Part shown: positions 41,902-49,931 of the stretch, piece after piece
Numbering within the stretch: the first letter of the stretch is position 1
Layout: each line of letters opens with the position of its first letter
DNA from: Desulfobacula toluolica Tol2
Lineage (GTDB): Bacteria; Desulfobacterota; Desulfobacteria; Desulfobacterales; Desulfobacteraceae
NCBI RefSeq assembly: GCF_000307105.1
Contig: NC_018645.1
Span: 3,371,501-3,435,500 of the forward strand
Reading direction: 5' to 3'
DNA: 64,000 nucleotides
Translations under genes and position numbers: made by a program
The notes under the pieces: model-generated
The model's input: the letters and a program-made list of their open reading frames with translations, nothing else
What the model was told of the DNA's origin: nothing
Databases searched by the model: none

Positions 41902-43914
41902 ATGCATCTGATTAAAAAAAGAGCCTCCTGTTTTTTTCTGACTGTTTTACTGTTGAATTCTGTGGGAATATCTTGTGCATTCTCAGAACAAAGTGCCCTT
42001 GCAATTTTTAATTTAAAAGCAGCCAGCATTGATGCCATGGGTTATAATAATGAGATAATATATAATTTAATCTCAGCCCTTGACAAGGAAGGGTCGATCA
42101 CTGTTATGCCGATGCGTGAAATGCAGGAAATGCTTTTTAAAAATGGTGTTTCACAAAGTGATGACAATTCCCTGGTTTTAAAGGCAGGGAAAGTTTTAGG
42201 CGTCAGATATATCTTTTTTGGCAGTGTTGAAAAAAAAAAATCAGATGCCATTATTCATTCTGTTTTTAAGTTAATGGATCTTCATTCAGGAAGGGTTGTA
42301 TTGAATGAGAAGGCTGATATTGTAGGAAGGGACGGTATTCGAAACAGGATGTCACTACTGGCTAAAAATATCGGCTCTGTTATAAATAAAAATATGAGCA
42401 GTGTTCCCGGACCCGGATCATTGGATTATTCTTCCACCTCACTTAACATACCGACTGTTACCATTTCAAATATCAGTGCAAAACCATCCCGAAAAGGGAT
42501 TATATTGTCCTGGAGTCATGATCCTTCAACAGAAAATATTACTGGTTACCATATTTATCGTTCGGAAAATGCTGCTGGGCCGTTTCAGTTCATAGGAAAA
42601 GAAATTAAAACCGAATTTAATGATGAAACCGTTGCAAAGGACAAAAAGTATTTTTATCGAATCGGCCTGTTATTATCTTCAGGCAAAGAAATCAGGAGTA
42701 AAAAGGTTGCCATGGGGATAAAAACTTCCAAAGCAATGCCGTTTTCTCCTTTGATTATCAAAAAGACAGGGTTTGCCCAAAGAACCGTGATTGAATTTAT
42801 TCCTTCAATATTAAATTCTAAGGGAAAATTTACAATCAAACACTATAAAGTGTACAGAAAAAAGGGAACTGGTGAATGGCAGCTTATCAAAACCATCAAT
42901 AAAAAAAATTCTACGATGAATTACAATTATACTGTGGAGGATACCGTTGGCTTAAAAGACAATACGACTTATATCTATGCGGTGTCCAGTATTGCTGATA
43001 ATCTGGTTGAAAGTGATCTTTCAGTTCCGGTTGAGATAAAGACCATGGAATCTCCTGAACTTTTCCTTGTGAAGGATAATTTGTTAAGACGCATTGATCT
43101 TTCATGGAAGCCTGTAAAAGGTGCAAAAGCTTACATCCTCTACAGGAAAACAGGTGATGAAGACTGGAAACAAATAGATAAAATTGACTGTAATAAGCCC
43201 TGCACATATCAAGACAAAAAAAATAGTATTGACGGTACCCTATATCAATACAGATTGACTGCATTTGATGGCGTAGGGCAAACTTCTCCGGTTAATAAGG
43301 TACAAGGTACTACCAAGGCGTTGATTGATTTTCCACAAAATTTTAAAGCTCTGGACGGACTTGTAAAACAGGTGAAGCTGACATGGGATAGTGTTAAAGA
43401 CAAAGATGTCGGAGGGTACACCATCTATAGAAAAACTGCTGGTGAAACTTTTGAAAGGATCGCTGAGCTAAAGGGTTATAAAACCAATAATTATCTGGAT
43501 AAAAAATCAGGGCTGCAAAAACTTTTGGATGGAACCGAATACACCTATTACATCACAACCTTTAATTTATTCAAAGTTGAAGGCAAACCTTCTGAAACAA
43601 TAAGTGCCCGGACAAAATCAATACCGCAAAAGATAAGGGGGATTTCCGTGAAGGGACAAAACGATTCAATTGTTCTTCAGTGGGAAAAAAATTTTGAGCC
43701 GGATATAAAGCATTATACTATTTTGCGAAAAAAAGGTAATATGACCTGGATCAAAATAAAAGAAGTCGGATCTGAAATACTGGAATATATTGATCGTGAT
43801 TTAAAACCAGGGCTTGAGTATCAATATTCAATTTTTGCAACGGATATTGATAATTTAAAAGGTGATTACTGTGAAAGCAGTAAAATTTTAAGCCCTTTAC
43901 TCTATGATAACTAA
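41902..43914 (+). CDS. Exported CsgG/TolB-N-like protein with fibronectin type III repeats
   Basis: A 670-residue secreted protein. After the signal peptide (MHLIKKRASCFFLTVLLLNS... to CAFS) residues 30-165 form a CsgG-like domain (ALAIFNLKAASIDAMGYNNE, VMPMREMQEMLFKNG, VLGVRYIFFGSVEKK, FKLMDLHSGRVV). Then about five fibronectin type III modules follow, each with a LSW or LxW start and YxYRI, YIYAV, YQYRL, YTYYIT or YQYSIFA strands. Fn3 modules suggest binding or reach across the cell surface. It starts 8 bases after the TPR/CsgG gene. The pairing of CsgG with Fn3 is uncommon. Confidence 0.75.
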   Translation: MHLIKKRASCFFLTVLLLNSVGISCAFSEQSALAIFNLKAASIDAMGYNNEIIYNLISALDKEGSITVMPMREMQEMLFKNGVSQSDDNSLVLKAGKVLGVRYIFFGSVEKKKSDAIIHSVFKLMDLHSGRVVLNEKADIVGRDGIRNRMSLLAKNIGSVINKNMSSVPGPGSLDYSSTSLNIPTVTISNISAKPSRKGIILSWSHDPSTENITGYHIYRSENAAGPFQFIGKEIKTEFNDETVAKDKKYFYRIGLLLSSGKEIRSKKVAMGIKTSKAMPFSPLIIKKTGFAQRTVIEFIPSILNSKGKFTIKHYKVYRKKGTGEWQLIKTINKKNSTMNYNYTVEDTVGLKDNTTYIYAVSSIADNLVESDLSVPVEIKTMESPELFLVKDNLLRRIDLSWKPVKGAKAYILYRKTGDEDWKQIDKIDCNKPCTYQDKKNSIDGTLYQYRLTAFDGVGQTSPVNKVQGTTKALIDFPQNFKALDGLVKQVKLTWDSVKDKDVGGYTIYRKTAGETFERIAELKGYKTNNYLDKKSGLQKLLDGTEYTYYITTFNLFKVEGKPSETISARTKSIPQKIRGISVKGQNDSIVLQWEKNFEPDIKHYTILRKKGNMTWIKIKEVGSEILEYIDRDLKPGLEYQYSIFATDIDNLKGDYCESSKILSPLLYDN

Positions 43915-43931
43915 ACTATCAAAGGTTTGAT

Positions 43932-44228
43932 ATGAAAAAAACTGTCAGCTTTATTTTTTGTTTTTTATTGATTAGTTCTTCCCTGGCGTTATCTACAGAT
44001 TTAAATTCAACACCGTCTGATAAAACCGGAAATTATGAATTGTATAATGGGGTTTACCACTCCGCATTAATTCAAAAAAACCAGTCAACCAAGTTTTTAG
44101 AACAAAAGCTTTTCAGGATTAATACTACAACAGGAGAAACATGGATGCTCATTGATGTTATGAAAGGTGGGGCAGATATCAAGTACTGGAAAAAAATTAC
44201 AGATGGGTATCCTGTGGACAAAAAGTGA
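43932..44228 (+). CDS. Small secreted protein of unknown function (plus arm)
   Basis: A 98-residue protein with a signal peptide (MKKTVSFIFCFLLISSSLAL). The mature part has LFRINTTTGETWMLIDVM and ends YWKKITDGYPVDKK. The NTTTGET motif parallels DTATGET in the small protein at 33797 on the other arm. It is the last gene of the plus arm; the two-component system starts 48 bases later. Confidence 0.6.
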   Translation: MKKTVSFIFCFLLISSSLALSTDLNSTPSDKTGNYELYNGVYHSALIQKNQSTKFLEQKLFRINTTTGETWMLIDVMKGGADIKYWKKITDGYPVDKK

Positions 44229-44276
44229 TTTTTTAAAATCAATTATTGGATTTGTTTTCCTGACAAGAGGGCCATT

Positions 44277-44948
44277 ATGAGAATTCTTGTTGTTGAAGAT
44301 GATAAAAAAATTGCTGAATTTGTCCAAAAGGGACTCAAATCATCAGGTTTTGCAGTTGATCATGCCATAACAGGAAGCCAGGGGTTTGAAATGGGGTTTG
44401 ATGAACCCTATGATGCCATGATTGTTGATATAATGCTGCCGAAAATGGATGGCATCTCCTTGATAAAAAAGTTACGGGAACAAAAAAATAATACGCCTGT
44501 AATTATTTTGAGTGCCAGGGACAGGGTGGATGACAGGGTGAATGGCCTTCAAGCCGGCGCTGATGATTATCTTACCAAACCCTTTGCTTTTTCAGAACTT
44601 CTTGCAAGGATACAGGCCCTTATCCGACGTGCCGGAAATATTGCGGATCCAGTGAATCTTTCCTATGCTGATTTAAGCATTGATATCCTGAAGCGTCAGG
44701 TAAAACGAGATAACAAGCCCATAGAAGTTCAGCCTCTTGAGTTTTCTCTTCTTGAATATTTGCTGCGTAACAAGGAACGGGTGGTTTCAAAAACCATGAT
44801 CATGGAACATGTCTGGAACTATAATTTTGATCCCATGACCAATGTTGTTGAAGCGCGAATCTGCAGGCTGAGAGATAAAATTGATAAAAACTTTGAACCC
44901 AAATTGATTCATACGGTAAGAGGTGCGGGGTATGTACTCAAAGTTTAA
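44277..44948 (+). CDS. OmpR-family response regulator
   Basis: A 223-residue two-domain regulator. Receiver: acidic pocket EDD at residues 7-9, phospho-acceptor Asp51 in MIVDIMLP, Lys in DDYLTKPFAF. Output: winged helix of the OmpR/PhoB type (VQPLEFSLLEYLLRNKERVV, VVEARICRLRDKID, TVRGAGYVL). Its stop overlaps the start of the kinase gene (TAATG), so the two form an operon. Placement next to the repeat-protein locus and a DegP gene suggests an envelope-sensing role, by inference. Confidence 0.95.
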   Translation: MRILVVEDDKKIAEFVQKGLKSSGFAVDHAITGSQGFEMGFDEPYDAMIVDIMLPKMDGISLIKKLREQKNNTPVIILSARDRVDDRVNGLQAGADDYLTKPFAFSELLARIQALIRRAGNIADPVNLSYADLSIDILKRQVKRDNKPIEVQPLEFSLLEYLLRNKERVVSKTMIMEHVWNYNFDPMTNVVEARICRLRDKIDKNFEPKLIHTVRGAGYVLKV

Positions 44949-46354
44949 TGTGGTATAATATTTTTAACACAATAGCATTCAGATTAACTCTCTGGTTTAC
45001 AGGAATTTTCAGTATCTGTTCCAGCTTTGCGTTTGTTTTGTTTTATTTTCTTGCCACTCAAACCCTTCAGACTCAAATTGATCAGGAATTGTTGGATAAT
45101 GCTGCTAAATTTTCTGCCGTTATTCGCAGAAACGGGTTGATGGGTGCAAGAGAGCTTGCTGTTGTAGAAGCCCAGGCAGCCGGTGAAAAAATGATCTTTT
45201 TCAGACTTGTCTATCCAACCGGTGAAGTCTTTGCCTCTTCTCACATGTCTTATTGGAAACATGTGCATGTCAGCAAACATGTGTTACAACGTCTTATCTC
45301 AAATAAAGATAATGTTTTTGAAACCGTTCGTGTTGCATCAACCCCCAAAAAAGCCAGAATCCTTTATAGTTATGTTGCAGGAAATGCCATTTTACAAACC
45401 GGAATTGCAATGGATTCTTACATTAAATTTTTATCAGCCTTTAAAAAGGTTTTCATCAGTGCAATGGGATTTATCATTATTTTTTCTGCAATTTCCGGCT
45501 GGCTTCTGGTTCGAAAAGCCTTGTCCGGTGTAACGGCCATCACAAAAACCGCTCAAAATATTACCGGCAACAATCTTGACGCCCGGGTAAAAGGAACCGG
45601 CAATAAAGATGAGCTTGATCATCTGGTAATAACCTTTAATTCAATGCTTGACAGAATAGAGGAACTTGTAAAAAGTATCAGGGAGATGAGTGATAATATT
45701 GCCCATGATTTAAAAAGTCCGATTACGCGAATCAGGGGGTTTGCCGAACTAACACTGATTCATGAGGAAAATCTGGAAGACTACCGGACCATGGCTGCCA
45801 ATACGATTGAAGAAACCGACCGTCTTTTGGATATGATCAATACCATGCTGGTAATTTCAAAGGCTGAGGCCGGGGAGGAGGATTTTGAGTTTAAGAAAAC
45901 CAATCTTTCTCTAATGGTTAAAGAAGCCTGTGATCTTTTTGCTCCCCTTGCAGAAGACAAGCATATTGAATTTTCTCAAATCATCCAGGACCAGATCTTT
46001 ATTGTTGCAGATATTAGAATGCTGCAAAGGGCGTTTTCCAACCTGCTGGACAATGCCATTAAATACACCCCTGAATATGGAAAAATAACTGTTATCACAT
46101 CTTTAACAAATAATGAGGTGTCCATAAGAATCGAAGACACAGGAATCGGTATTGCACCTGAGTATGTTGAAAAAATATTTGAAAGATTCTACCGGGCAGA
46201 GTCCTCCCGAACAAGTGCCGGAACCGGGTTGGGCCTGAGCCTTGCCAGAACAATTGTCCGCCGGCATAAAGGCGATATTCGAGTTGAAAGCAGCCAGGGA
46301 AAAGGCGCTGTTTTCGAGATGAGATTACCATTTAATAATTTTAAGGTCATTTAA
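44948..46354 (+). CDS. Membrane sensor histidine kinase
   Basis: A 468-residue kinase. Two membrane helices (about residues 10-35 and 165-188) frame a periplasmic sensor region of 130 residues. Then come a HAMP domain (ALSGVTAITKTAQNITGNNL), HisKA with His253 in SDNIAHDLKSPITRI, and HATPase_c with N-box NLLDNAIKYTPE, DTGIGIAPEY and GTGLGLSLAR. It partners the adjacent response regulator. The signal is unknown; CpxA-like envelope stress sensing would suit the following DegP-type gene. Confidence 0.95.
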   Translation: MWYNIFNTIAFRLTLWFTGIFSICSSFAFVLFYFLATQTLQTQIDQELLDNAAKFSAVIRRNGLMGARELAVVEAQAAGEKMIFFRLVYPTGEVFASSHMSYWKHVHVSKHVLQRLISNKDNVFETVRVASTPKKARILYSYVAGNAILQTGIAMDSYIKFLSAFKKVFISAMGFIIIFSAISGWLLVRKALSGVTAITKTAQNITGNNLDARVKGTGNKDELDHLVITFNSMLDRIEELVKSIREMSDNIAHDLKSPITRIRGFAELTLIHEENLEDYRTMAANTIEETDRLLDMINTMLVISKAEAGEEDFEFKKTNLSLMVKEACDLFAPLAEDKHIEFSQIIQDQIFIVADIRMLQRAFSNLLDNAIKYTPEYGKITVITSLTNNEVSIRIEDTGIGIAPEYVEKIFERFYRAESSRTSAGTGLGLSLARTIVRRHKGDIRVESSQGKGAVFEMRLPFNNFKVI

Positions 46355-46427
46355 TCGTCATATTTATGTGTTATTATTACAATCAGTGGAAAAAAATATT
46401 AATGTTAATAATTTAAGGGAGGGTATT

Positions 46428-47846
46428 ATGAAACAGATAAATAAATTATTGATTGCCGTTATTGTGTTTGGCTTATTAAATACGCCGGTCATGGCTAAAA
46501 ACAGTCATTCAAATATCAGGATGGTGCCGGCAAGTTTTTCAGAACTTGCCAAACAGGCAAAACCGGGGGTTGTAAACATACAGACCGTTAAAAATATTGA
46601 AGGTGGCGGAAGGGTTTATAAACATTTTTTCGGCCAGCCATTTGGTGGAAACAGAGATATGTTTGATGAATTTTTTGCTCCTTTTTTTAATCAAAGACCG
46701 GAAAACAGAAAAGAAAGCAGCCTTGGTTCAGGTTTTATTATCAGTAACGACGGTTATATTGTAACCAATAATCATGTGATTAAAGATGCAGATAAAATAA
46801 AAGTTATTTTGCATGATAAAACCGAGTATGATGCAACAATAATAGGGAATGATCCCATGACGGATCTGGCGCTCATTAAAATTAAGGCAGAAAATTTAAT
46901 GCCCTTAAAATTTGGAAGTTCCCTGGAAGCTGAAGTCGGGTCATGGGTGGTGGCTATCGGCAGTCCATTCGGACTGGAACAAACTGTAACGGCTGGGATT
47001 ATCAGTGCAAAAGGAAGAATTCTTGGCTCCGGGCCCTATGACGATTTCATTCAGACAGATGCTTCTATTAATCCGGGTAATTCAGGTGGACCATTACTGA
47101 ACATTGATGGTGAAGTCATCGGGATCAATACAGCAATTATCAAATCAGGCCAGGGCATTGGGTTTGCGATTCCCTCGGACCTGGCTACGGGTGTCATTGA
47201 TCAACTGACGGAACAAAAAACGGTTTCACGGGGCTGGATGGGGGTGGCGATTCAGAATGTCACTGAACAACTGGCAGAATATTATGGCATCAAAGAAACC
47301 AAAGGAGTATATGTTGCCAAGGTATATGAGGATGATCCCGCAGATAATGCAGGGATAAAAGTCGGTGATGTTATCTTTCAGATCAATGATAAAAAAATTG
47401 AATCCTCCCGGGATTTGACCTTGACCATTGCTGCATCATCTGTCGGTGAAACAGTTAAAGTCAAGCTGATACGAGATGGTAAAGAAAAAATGATCAAAGT
47501 TAAACTTGGCAAAAGACCTGAACAAGATCCTGACAAAGCAAAAATAATGGATGAGTATGACTCGTTTGGGTTCGGGTTGAAACAGATGGATTCAGATATG
47601 GCAAAAAAATTGGGTTATCCTGAAGATATCAAAGGACTTGTTGTGACAGACATAGAATCCGGCAGCCAGGCCTCAAAAACATCTGTCCGTCGTGGAGACC
47701 TGCTCATGGAAGTTGACCGCTACAAAATTGACACCATTGAAGACTATACTCAGTATTTAAAAAAAATAGCTGCGGGCAGGACGGTTCAGCTGCTATTCAG
47801 AAGAGGTAACAGCCATGTCTTTGTTGTGAGTTTTGAAAAATCATAG
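46428..47846 (+). CDS. DegP/HtrA-type periplasmic serine protease
   Basis: A 472-residue protease/chaperone. The signal peptide ends near TPVMA. The catalytic triad is His in VTNNHVIKDAD, Asp in DPMTDLALIKI and Ser in NPGNSGGPLL. Two PDZ domains follow (GVYVAKVYEDDPADNAGIKV and VVTDIESGSQASKTSVRRGD). The N-terminal region with a phenylalanine-rich loop (DMFDEFFAPFFNQRP) is typical of DegP/DegQ. GGAGGG precedes ATG 46428, 74 bases after the kinase stop, so it may belong to the same regulon. A GC stem (47877-47912) follows. Confidence 0.94.
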   Translation: MKQINKLLIAVIVFGLLNTPVMAKNSHSNIRMVPASFSELAKQAKPGVVNIQTVKNIEGGGRVYKHFFGQPFGGNRDMFDEFFAPFFNQRPENRKESSLGSGFIISNDGYIVTNNHVIKDADKIKVILHDKTEYDATIIGNDPMTDLALIKIKAENLMPLKFGSSLEAEVGSWVVAIGSPFGLEQTVTAGIISAKGRILGSGPYDDFIQTDASINPGNSGGPLLNIDGEVIGINTAIIKSGQGIGFAIPSDLATGVIDQLTEQKTVSRGWMGVAIQNVTEQLAEYYGIKETKGVYVAKVYEDDPADNAGIKVGDVIFQINDKKIESSRDLTLTIAASSVGETVKVKLIRDGKEKMIKVKLGKRPEQDPDKAKIMDEYDSFGFGLKQMDSDMAKKLGYPEDIKGLVVTDIESGSQASKTSVRRGDLLMEVDRYKIDTIEDYTQYLKKIAAGRTVQLLFRRGNSHVFVVSFEKS

Positions 47847-47876
47847 CTTAGCCATACAAATGGTCTTTTATTTAAC

Positions 47877-47912
47877 GGCATTCCTTCCTTTATGATGGTC
47901 GGAATGCCGCAG
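47877..47912 (+). terminator. Stem-loop after the DegP-type gene
   Basis: CGGCATTCC and GGAATGCCG form a perfect 9-base stem with an 18-base loop. There is no T-run after it. It lies 30 bases after the protease stop and covers the first possible start codons of the next gene, so it may end the upstream transcript or modulate translation. Confidence 0.45.
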
Positions 47913-48803
47913 ATAATCGCATATAGAAAAGAAAGAAACGAGTATTGCAAACATATTGGGAATGAGGTGTTTGCCTTTGAAAAAACCGGACTGATATGCC
48001 ATAATTCAAAAATATTAAATTTCAACAAATCGGATGACACATTGATATTATTTTTAAAAGATCTTATTAAACAGGCAGGCGCTATCTGCATTAAAGAGCA
48101 ATCGCTTTTAAAACCGGCTGATGTAAAATTTAAAAACAAAAAAGATTTGGTAACCATAACCGATAAAAGGGTAGAAGACTTTATTGTCAAAAAGATCAGG
48201 ACAAAATATCCTTCACACGATGTCTTGGGTGAGGAAACAGGCAAAACAAATTTTTCTTCAGATTATCTATGGATCATTGACCCCATAGACGGAACCACCT
48301 CATTTTTTCATCAACAGCCTTTTTACTCCGTCAGTATTGCCTTGCAGTATAAGGGTCAAACCATTTGTGGTGCTGTTTATGCGCCACGTCTGGATGAATT
48401 ATTTTATGCAGACAAAGACAAAGGTGCTTTCTTAAATGATTGTCCAATCAATGTTTCAAAAACAGACCGGCTGATTAATTGTGTTATGGCAACAGGATTC
48501 GCATGCTTGAGGGCAAATCTTAAAAAAAACAACCTTGAATATTTCAACAAGATTGTTCCCAGGTTAAGAGATATTCGACGGTATGGTTCTGCAGCCATTG
48601 ATCTTTGCTATGTGGCATGCGGCAGACTTGACGGATTTTGGGAGATGAATTTAAATATTTATGATATTGCAGCAGGGGTTTTTATTGTTGAACAAGCAGG
48701 TGGTAAAATCTGTGATTTCAAAGGCGAACTTAATTTTCCCGAACAGGGGATCGTGGCAACAAACAAATATATACAAAACAATCTACTTGAAAATTTCAAA
48801 TAA
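47892..48803 (+). CDS. Inositol monophosphatase-family phosphatase (CysQ/SuhB-like)
   Basis: The core from about residue 50 is a complete Mg-dependent inositol-phosphatase fold: GEETG, WIIDPIDGTTSFFH, then the C-terminal NIYDIAAGVFIVEQAGGKI. Substrates in the family include inositol phosphate, PAP and fructose bisphosphate; the sequence does not decide. The first 45 residues (from MPQIIAYRKERNEYCKHIGN) are not part of the family fold, and the ATG at 47892 has no ribosome site and lies in a stem-loop. The true start may be an alternative codon further in, or the N-terminus may be a genuine extra segment. Confidence 0.82.
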   Translation: MMVGMPQIIAYRKERNEYCKHIGNEVFAFEKTGLICHNSKILNFNKSDDTLILFLKDLIKQAGAICIKEQSLLKPADVKFKNKKDLVTITDKRVEDFIVKKIRTKYPSHDVLGEETGKTNFSSDYLWIIDPIDGTTSFFHQQPFYSVSIALQYKGQTICGAVYAPRLDELFYADKDKGAFLNDCPINVSKTDRLINCVMATGFACLRANLKKNNLEYFNKIVPRLRDIRRYGSAAIDLCYVACGRLDGFWEMNLNIYDIAAGVFIVEQAGGKICDFKGELNFPEQGIVATNKYIQNNLLENFK

Positions 48804-48859
48804 ATCCATACCTTGTGAAAAACAATGTGCCATAAAAAATGCTTTATCACTGGAGAACC

Positions 48860-49054
48860 ATGACCGTTTTATTTTCATTTATTTTTATTTCCAGTCTTAT
48901 TTTAGGATTTGTCTATGGGTGGTTAAAGCACTTTTCAGGATTTCAATTGCTTATCCCTGTAATTATTGGAGGATTCTTCGGCAGTTGCATGGTTGCAATC
49001 GTATTCACTTATCTGTATTTTACTCATGTTGAAATCAAAAAAGATAAAGGCTAA
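48860..49054 (+). CDS. Small two-helix membrane protein
   Basis: A 64-residue protein made of two hydrophobic segments (LFSFIFISSLILGFVYGWL and LIPVIIGGFFGSCMVAIVFT) with a short lysine-rich C-terminus. TGGAGA lies just upstream of ATG 48860. No family was recognised. It is placed between the phosphatase and the GTPase genes. Confidence 0.55.
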   Translation: MTVLFSFIFISSLILGFVYGWLKHFSGFQLLIPVIIGGFFGSCMVAIVFTYLYFTHVEIKKDKG

Positions 49055-49094
49055 AAGATAAAATTGACCCATCTAAAAAAGAGAACGAAATAAC

Positions 49095-49931
49095 ATGACA
49101 ATTCAATGGTTTCCAGGACATATGCTTGAAACGGAAAACCTGCTTAAAAAAGTCATATCTAAAGTGGATGCTGTTTTGGAAATTTTAGATGCCAGACTGC
49201 CGCAGGCAAGTGCCAACCCGTTCGTGAATAAAATCTGCAAAGGCAAGTTCAGATTAAAAGTGTTGAATAAAAATGATCTTGCAGACCCTGAACAAACAAA
49301 ATTATGGCTTGATTATTTTGAAACAGAAAAAAAGGTTCCTGCTGTTTCCATATGCGGGACTCAAAGATCCCAAACCTATGCTGCATTAAATTATTGTGTG
49401 AGTCAAATTAACAGAAACAGGGCCAGAAAATTGAAAGTAATGGTGTTAGGTATCCCCAACACAGGCAAATCAACTATTTTGAATTCTCTGGCAGGCAAAA
49501 AAATTGCAAAAACCGGAAATGTACCTGCAATCACACGACACCAGCAAAGAACCAGCTTAAACAATAACATAGATATCTATGATACACCCGGAATATTATG
49601 GCCGGTGATAGAGCCAAAGCAAAAAGCATATATCCTGGCAGCAAGTGGTGCAATATCTGATACGGCCATTGATTATACGGACATTGCATTTTTTGCAGCC
49701 ACGCTTTTAATAAAAAAATACCCTGATTTATTGATGTTGCGATATCCTTTCCTGGAAACTTTGCCAGAAGATGAAATCATGCTGATTGAAAAAATCGGTT
49801 CTGCTAAAGGATGTTTGAAAAAAGGCGGTATAGTGAATTTACAAAAAGCCTCCGAGGTATTAATCCGTGAACTTAGGTCCGGTAAAATAGGAAAAATAAG
49901 TTTTGAAACACCAAAGGATATTGAATTATGA
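49095..49931 (+). CDS. rbgA: RbgA/YlqF-type ribosome biogenesis GTPase
   Basis: A 278-residue circularly permuted GTPase: MTIQWFPGHM at the N-terminus, G4 motif NKND, then G1 GIPNTGKST and G3 DTPG. This order (G4 before G1) defines the YlqF/RbgA family, which acts late in 50S subunit assembly. The C-terminal helical domain has the usual length. The stop overlaps the start of the protease gene by four bases (ATGA). Confidence 0.92.
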   Translation: MTIQWFPGHMLETENLLKKVISKVDAVLEILDARLPQASANPFVNKICKGKFRLKVLNKNDLADPEQTKLWLDYFETEKKVPAVSICGTQRSQTYAALNYCVSQINRNRARKLKVMVLGIPNTGKSTILNSLAGKKIAKTGNVPAITRHQQRTSLNNNIDIYDTPGILWPVIEPKQKAYILAASGAISDTAIDYTDIAFFAATLLIKKYPDLLMLRYPFLETLPEDEIMLIEKIGSAKGCLKKGGIVNLQKASEVLIRELRSGKIGKISFETPKDIEL

